9,290 nucleotides of DNA, from assembly GCA_947628555.1 (NCBI GenBank), contig CANRAI010000043.1:1-9290 (forward strand), read 5' to 3'. Position numbers and translations under genes: made by a program. Origin of the DNA: an uncultured Clostridia bacterium. GTDB lineage: Bacteria > Bacillota > Clostridia > Christensenellales > Borkfalkiaceae. Of this stretch, positions 5,728 to 9,290 are shown one piece after another (the first letter of the stretch is position 1; every line of letters starts with the position of its first letter). The notes under the pieces are model-generated. The model worked only from the letters and a program-made list of their open reading frames with translations. It made no database searches and had not been told where the DNA came from.

Positions 5728-8277
5728 ATGGAGCAATATTCCGTAACGGGTATGAGCTGCGCGGCTTGCAGCGCGCACGTGGAAAAAGCCGTTTCGAAAG
5801 TAGCGGGGGTCACTTCCTGCACGGTCAGCCTGCTTACAAATTCCATGAGCGTAGAGGGTTCTGCCCCACCGTCTGAGATAATCGCCGCCGTAAAAGCGGC
5901 GGGCTACGGGGCGGAGCTGAAAGGCGCGAAAAAAGAGAGCATTGCAAATAATTCGGCAGACGACCTTAAAGACAGGGAAACGCCGAAACTTTTGATACGG
6001 TTTATAACGTCGCTAATATTTTTACTGCCGCTTATGTATATAACCATGGGGCATATGATGTGGAGCTGGCCTCTCCCGCCATTTTTCAACGGCAATCACG
6101 TCGCATTGGGGCTTGTTCAGCTGTTGCTTTGCTCTATCGTCATGGTAATCAACCGAAAATTCTTCGTCAGCGGCTTCAAAAGCCTTTGGCGGCGCGCGCC
6201 GAACATGGACGCCCTTGTATCGCTGGGGGCCTCCGCCGCTTTCCTTTACAGCGTGGCGGCATTGTTTTTGATGACCGACGCGCAGGTGAAAGGCGGCTCT
6301 TCCGCGGCAATGAAGTATATGGACGAATTGTACTTCGAGTCCGCCGCCACCATATTGACCCTTATCACCCTCGGCAAAACTTTGGAAGCCCATTCCAAAG
6401 GCAGGACAACGGACGCCCTTAAAGGACTTATGAGGCTTGCGCCAAAAACTGCGGTAATAGTGCGAGACGGGCAGGAAATAACCGTACCCGTTGATAAGGT
6501 CGGGAAAGGAGATATTTACCTTGTGCGTCCGGGCGAAAGTATTCCCGTTGACGGCATAGTTTTGGAAGGCGGCAGCGCCGTGGACGAATCCGCGCTTACG
6601 GGAGAAAGCATACCCGTCGATAAAGCGGCGGGAAGCGTTGTTTCGGCGGGAACTATAAACCAATCGGGCTTCATACGTTGCGAAGCTACCCGCGTTGGCG
6701 AGGACACTACCCTTTCCCATATAATCCAGATGGTCGAAGGCGCTGCGGCGACAAAAGCGCCCATAGCAAAGGTCGCGGACAAAGTATCGGGCGTGTTCGT
6801 GCCCGCCGTAATGGGCGTCGCCCTCGTCACGTTCATCGTGTGGTTGTTCGTCGGTCACCTTGCCGTAGGATACGCCCTTGCGCGGGCAATATCCGTCCTT
6901 GTAATAAGCTGTCCCTGCGCGTTGGGGCTGGCTACTCCCGTAGCCGTCATGGTAGGCAACGGCAAGGGCGCGAAAAACGGAATTTTATTCAAAACCGCCG
7001 CCTCGCTCGAAGCGACGGGCAGGGCGCAATACGTTGCGCTGGATAAGACGGGCACTATCACCAAGGGCGCGCCGCAGGTTACGGATATAGTTCCCGCAGA
7101 CGGCGAAGACGAAACTTCGCTTTTAAGGCTTGCCTACTCCCTCGAACGCAAAAGCGAGCACCCTCTTGCGAAAGCCGTAATTAAGAAAGCGGAAGCCGAA
7201 AATATCCCCTTCGAAGAAGTGTCCGATTTCAAAGCCCTGTCAGGCAACGGGCTGACCGCGGAAGTCGGCGGAAGCGTTCTTTGCGGTGGTAACTTCGGGT
7301 TTATCTCCTCTATGTCTGCCGTTCCGGAAGAAATGAAAGTTAAGGCGGAACAGCTTTCCGCAGAGGGAAAAACTCCGCTGTATTTCTCGCGCGGCGGAAA
7401 ATTCAAAGGCGTTATAGCCGTCGCCGACGTCATAAAAGACGACAGCCCGCAGGCAATCCGCGAATTGCACGACATGGGTATCCGCGTGATTATGCTTACG
7501 GGCGACAACGAGCGCACGGCAAAGGCGATAGCGGATAAGGTCGGCGTTGACGAAGCGATATCGGGCGTACTGCCCGCCGAAAAGGAAAGCGTTGTGCGCG
7601 GACTGAAAAAGAAAGGCAAGGTGATTATGGTAGGCGACGGAATAAACGACGCGCCTGCGCTCACGAGCGCTGACATAGGCATTGCGATAGGCGCGGGCAC
7701 GGACGTGGCGATAGACGCGGCGGACGTTGTGCTTATGAAAAACAGCCTTACGGACGTGCCCGCGGCGATAAGACTTAGCCGCGCAACCCTGCGCAACATT
7801 CACGAAAACTTATTCTGGGCGTTTATTTACAACGCTCTGCTTATTCCGTTCGCGGCGGGCGTATTCATCCCGCTTGCGGCATTCACTCCCAATTTCGGAT
7901 GGCAGCTGGACCCTATGTTCGGCGCGGCGGCGATGAGCCTTTCAAGCTTCTGCGTGGTCATGAACGCTTTAAGGCTGAACCTGTTCAATCCCCATAACAG
8001 TAAAAAAGACCGTAAAATCAAGCATAAAACCAAAAAGAACGAAGATATCGAAAAGGAGGAAAACGATATGCATAGAACTTTGAAAATCGAAGGCATGATG
8101 TGCGAACACTGCGAGGCGCACACGAAAGCGGCTTTGGAGGCGGTTGACGGCGTCAGTCTTGCCGAGGTCAGCCATAAGAGCGGAACGGCTGAGGTAACGC
8201 TTACAAAGCAGGTTGACGACGAAGCGTTGAAGCAGGCTGTTGAAGCCGAAGGCTACAAGGTCACAAAAATTTCATAA
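5728..8277 (+). CDS. copA: Copper-exporting P1B-1-type ATPase CopA with a C-terminal CopZ-like domain
   Basis: 849 residues. The ATP-driven pump exports Cu(I) across the membrane. Domains in order are an N-terminal heavy-metal-associated domain (1-65, C11-A-A-C14), membrane helices from about 89 with a Met/His-rich loop ('MYITMGHMM'), the actuator domain with TGES (291-294), and the helix with CPC (395-397). Then come the phosphorylation site DKTGT (D439), the HP motif SEHPL (476-480), TGDN (591-594), GDGINDAP (636-643), and the last helices with Y701-N702 and MSLSS (736-740). CPC, YN and MxxSS together are the Cu(I) signature. A charged linker (758-780, basic then acidic) leads to a second heavy-metal domain (781-849, M-C-E-H-C at 791-795). 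The start at 5728 has GAGG (5719-5722) inside the end of csoR; the upstream extension to 5644 overlaps csoR and is not family-like. Regulation is by CsoR through the shared promoter. Confidence 0.96.
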   Translation: MEQYSVTGMSCAACSAHVEKAVSKVAGVTSCTVSLLTNSMSVEGSAPPSEIIAAVKAAGYGAELKGAKKESIANNSADDLKDRETPKLLIRFITSLIFLLPLMYITMGHMMWSWPLPPFFNGNHVALGLVQLLLCSIVMVINRKFFVSGFKSLWRRAPNMDALVSLGASAAFLYSVAALFLMTDAQVKGGSSAAMKYMDELYFESAATILTLITLGKTLEAHSKGRTTDALKGLMRLAPKTAVIVRDGQEITVPVDKVGKGDIYLVRPGESIPVDGIVLEGGSAVDESALTGESIPVDKAAGSVVSAGTINQSGFIRCEATRVGEDTTLSHIIQMVEGAAATKAPIAKVADKVSGVFVPAVMGVALVTFIVWLFVGHLAVGYALARAISVLVISCPCALGLATPVAVMVGNGKGAKNGILFKTAASLEATGRAQYVALDKTGTITKGAPQVTDIVPADGEDETSLLRLAYSLERKSEHPLAKAVIKKAEAENIPFEEVSDFKALSGNGLTAEVGGSVLCGGNFGFISSMSAVPEEMKVKAEQLSAEGKTPLYFSRGGKFKGVIAVADVIKDDSPQAIRELHDMGIRVIMLTGDNERTAKAIADKVGVDEAISGVLPAEKESVVRGLKKKGKVIMVGDGINDAPALTSADIGIAIGAGTDVAIDAADVVLMKNSLTDVPAAIRLSRATLRNIHENLFWAFIYNALLIPFAAGVFIPLAAFTPNFGWQLDPMFGAAAMSLSSFCVVMNALRLNLFNPHNSKKDRKIKHKTKKNEDIEKEENDMHRTLKIEGMMCEHCEAHTKAALEAVDGVSLAEVSHKSGTAEVTLTKQVDDEALKQAVEAEGYKVTKIS
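8054..8059 (+). promoter_or_regulatory. Internal ribosome-binding site within copA for the CopZ-like domain
   Basis: AGGAGG at 8054-8059 (AAGGAGGA in context) lies 8 bases before an in-frame ATG at 8068. It is the strongest Shine-Dalgarno match in the window, better than those of csoR or copA itself, and it points exactly at the first residue of the CopZ-like domain. Confidence 0.7.
8068..8277 (+). CDS. copZ: CopZ-like copper chaperone, nested in-frame product of copA (predicted internal initiation)
   Basis: Starting at the internal ATG gives 69 residues, the normal length of free-standing CopZ. The domain has the beta-alpha-beta-beta-alpha-beta ferredoxin-like pattern and the Cu(I)-binding motif M-C-E-H-C (residues 11-15) in 'IEGMMCEHC', with a typical C-terminal 'EAEGYKV' end. 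CopZ carries Cu(I) in the cytoplasm to CopA and to CsoR. There is no stop codon between this domain and the pump, so the same residues also form the C-terminus of the full-length protein. The AGGAGG at the ideal distance argues that the free form is made too. Whether both products exist is inferred; the domain identity is clear. Confidence 0.65.
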   Translation: MHRTLKIEGMMCEHCEAHTKAALEAVDGVSLAEVSHKSGTAEVTLTKQVDDEALKQAVEAEGYKVTKIS

Positions 8278-8293
8278 TTCATCATTCGGCGCG

Positions 8294-8325
8294 GCGGCGG
8301 GGGCTGATAATTCAGCCCCCGCCGC
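8294..8325 (+). terminator. Hairpin 1 after copA, possible terminator
   Basis: A perfect 14-base-pair stem (GCGGCGGGGGCTGA and its complement) with a TAAT loop begins 17 bases after the copA stop. Only TTCCT follows, so it has no real T tract. It may be a weak terminator or a structure that protects the 3' end of the mRNA. Confidence 0.5.
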
Positions 8326-8385
8326 TTCCTCATAAACAGTTGACGAAAAAATATTATTTGCTTTCAACAGCATTATCCTCAATTG

Positions 8386-8410
8386 AACCCCCAGATAGTC
8401 TGGGGGTTTT
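8386..8410 (+). terminator. Hairpin 2, rho-independent terminator (plus strand)
   Basis: A 10-base-pair stem AACCCCCAGA / TCTGGGGGTT with a three-base loop (TAG) is followed directly by T residues (GGGGGTTTTC). Its compact G/C stem and T tract fit a plus-strand terminator for the csoR-copA operon. Confidence 0.75.
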
Positions 8411-8418
8411 CATTATAC

Positions 8419-8457
8419 AAAATTCCCGCTTGCCAAAACGGCAAAACGGGAATTTTT
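8419..8457. terminator. Hairpin 3, bidirectional terminator
   Basis: The outer arms AAAATTCCCG (8419-8428) and CGGGAATTTT (8447-8456) form a 10-base-pair stem. An inner TTGCC/GGCAA stem lies around 8430-8444. T runs end the stem on both strands, so it can serve both the copA operon and the convergent minus-strand gene, whose stop is 24 bases away. Confidence 0.7.
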
Positions 8458-8480
8458 GAAAAGATGAGAGATATGAAAAC

Positions 8481-9290
8481 TTACAAACTTTTTTTCAAAG
8501 ATATGGTTACAGGATAAATAAAATTATAATCACTTCCATTACTGATAGATCCTAATGAAAGGAATGCATATTCCGAATAACCATTCAGCTTAGCATCTGA
8601 TATTGAAATAGACCCATTATTAAACTTTGATTTTAAAATCATTATAACCTGACTATCTACAAATAATAGTTGCAAATTGGTCTCTGTACCTTTGAAATTT
8701 TTTGTCACATTAACCGTATATGAGGTTGCACTAAAAGAAGAGTCAACTTTGAATTTATATACAGCCTGCTCCATTTTAGTTACACCCACAAAATTTACAG
8801 GAACTTCAATTGGCGTTCCGTCCGCTTTAAGCGTAGGCATTTCGTAATCCTTAACAGTGATATCGGCATTAACGGTTACACCGTTCGTTGTTTGGAAAGT
8901 AATTTTGGCATCTCCTTCCGCTATGTTTATATAACCGAAATAAACGTTATGCTGGGCTTGGCTGCGGCTTTCGCTGAACACAAGCTCGGACGTATCATTT
9001 TTTCCGTTTATATGCATTTGCAATCTTCCGGTCGAGAGTTGGGTACTGCCCAAATCGGCTTCTATGATATGAACGCCTTGCGCTGTACCGGCAGGAACAT
9101 CAATTTCATCATAACCGCGCGAATCAATATTAATTTTTATAGTAGACTCTTCAGCCGTACCGCCGCCTGTTCCGTCTGCGCCTTTGATTGAACCGTAAGG
9201 CTTCCACTCGTTGTCTTCAAAGAAATATACGTTCCATTCCTTTGTGTCAACGTACATATCCCCTTCGATAGCTCCTTCGGTTGAAGTAGG
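8481..9290 (-). CDS. C-terminal part of a probable surface or secreted protein with a collagen-like segment boundary (5' end outside)
   Basis: The frame is open through the right edge, so the ATG at 9257 is not a credible start: codons upstream (P-T-S-T-E-G-A-I-E-G-D) run straight into it. 269 residues are visible. The first part, 'GDMYVDTKEWNVYFFEDNEW' followed by KPYGSIKGADGTGGG, resembles the D-x-Y-x-D-T...W-x-x-x-G-x-I-K-G spacer unit that borders Gly-x-y collagen-like repeats in many Gram-positive surface proteins (from memory, not searched). The remaining roughly 220 residues are rich in Thr, Ser, Asn, Val and Ile, as in beta-sheet adhesin or immunoglobulin-like modules. No LPxTG motif, C-terminal membrane helix or catalytic motif is visible. 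The 3' part (about 8481-8800) is visibly more AT-rich than the rest of the window, suggesting a foreign or fast-evolving origin. Function is not recognised. Confidence 0.75.
   Translation of the reverse strand, partial: PTSTEGAIEGDMYVDTKEWNVYFFEDNEWKPYGSIKGADGTGGGTAEESTIKINIDSRGYDEIDVPAGTAQGVHIIEADLGSTQLSTGRLQMHINGKNDTSELVFSESRSQAQHNVYFGYINIAEGDAKITFQTTNGVTVNADITVKDYEMPTLKADGTPIEVPVNFVGVTKMEQAVYKFKVDSSFSATSYTVNVTKNFKGTETNLQLLFVDSQVIMILKSKFNNGSISISDAKLNGYSEYAFLSLGSISNGSDYNFIYPVTISLKKSL

Larger units (their letters stand above)
8278..8480. other. Intergenic region between convergent genes, with three hairpins and no gene
   Basis: The 203 bases between the copA stop and the stop of the minus-strand gene contain three separate inverted repeats (entered individually) and no credible reading frame. 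The rest is AT-rich sequence in which I recognise nothing. Confidence 0.7.

Noticed and set aside
6022..7799. Long minus-strand open frames (6022-6858 and 7134-7799) opposite copA
   Set aside because: They are antisense to an unbroken, motif-complete ATPase, have no ribosome-binding sites and give no recognisable protein; they follow from the codon bias of copA.
8002..8015. Run of six A residues in the copA linker, where a -1 slip would reach a TAA at once (8013-8015) and give a pump without the CopZ domain
   Set aside because: The register is not the classical A-AAA-AAG heptamer, no stimulating stem or internal Shine-Dalgarno at the right distance is seen, and short -1 frames hit stops often in A-rich sequence.
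1..9290. CRISPR arrays, tRNA/rRNA genes, transposases or attachment sites
   Set aside because: No regularly spaced repeats, no cloverleaf-like sequence and no transposase or integrase motifs were seen on either strand.

Overview
The window looks like a chromosomal stretch from an anaerobic low- to mid-GC Gram-positive bacterium of the Clostridia type. The case rests on four things: a V/A-type ATPase operon in the order known from Enterococcus hirae ntp, a CsoR-type copper regulator upstream of a CopA-type copper pump, a Clostridia-like TcdA, and purine-rich Shine-Dalgarno sites of the AGGAGG type. A narrower placement (uncultured gut Clostridia) would be a guess.

Bases 1-4260, minus strand: the promoter-proximal half of a V-type ATPase operon, read right to left as peripheral-stalk subunit (ntpF-like), I, K, E and C. 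C runs off the left edge. The genes overlap or sit within about 25 bases of each other. A consensus-quality promoter lies upstream of the first gene. The membrane ring subunit K carries the full set of residues that bind Na+ in the E. hirae enzyme, so a sodium-pumping or sodium-driven machine is likely.

Bases 4182-4436 hold two divergent promoters. The plus-strand one drives tcdA (4437-5177), the tRNA t6A cyclising enzyme. Its -10 box ends only six bases before the start codon, so the message appears to be leaderless. A strong hairpin follows the gene.

Bases 5314-8277 form a copper-response operon. A sigma-A-type promoter carries two CsoR-type operators, one in its spacer and one at the likely start of transcription. 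It is followed by csoR and then a CopA-type P1B-1 ATPase. The ATPase reading frame continues without a stop through a charged linker into a second heavy-metal-binding domain the size of a free CopZ chaperone. A very good ribosome-binding site and an in-frame ATG sit exactly at the start of that domain. One gene may therefore make both a CopA-CopZ fusion and free CopZ. This is the most interesting feature of the window.

Bases 8278-8480 hold three hairpins between convergent genes and no gene. Bases 8481-9290, minus strand, are the C-terminal part of a larger, probably surface-exposed protein with a collagen-like segment boundary. Its 3' half is visibly more AT-rich than the rest of the window.
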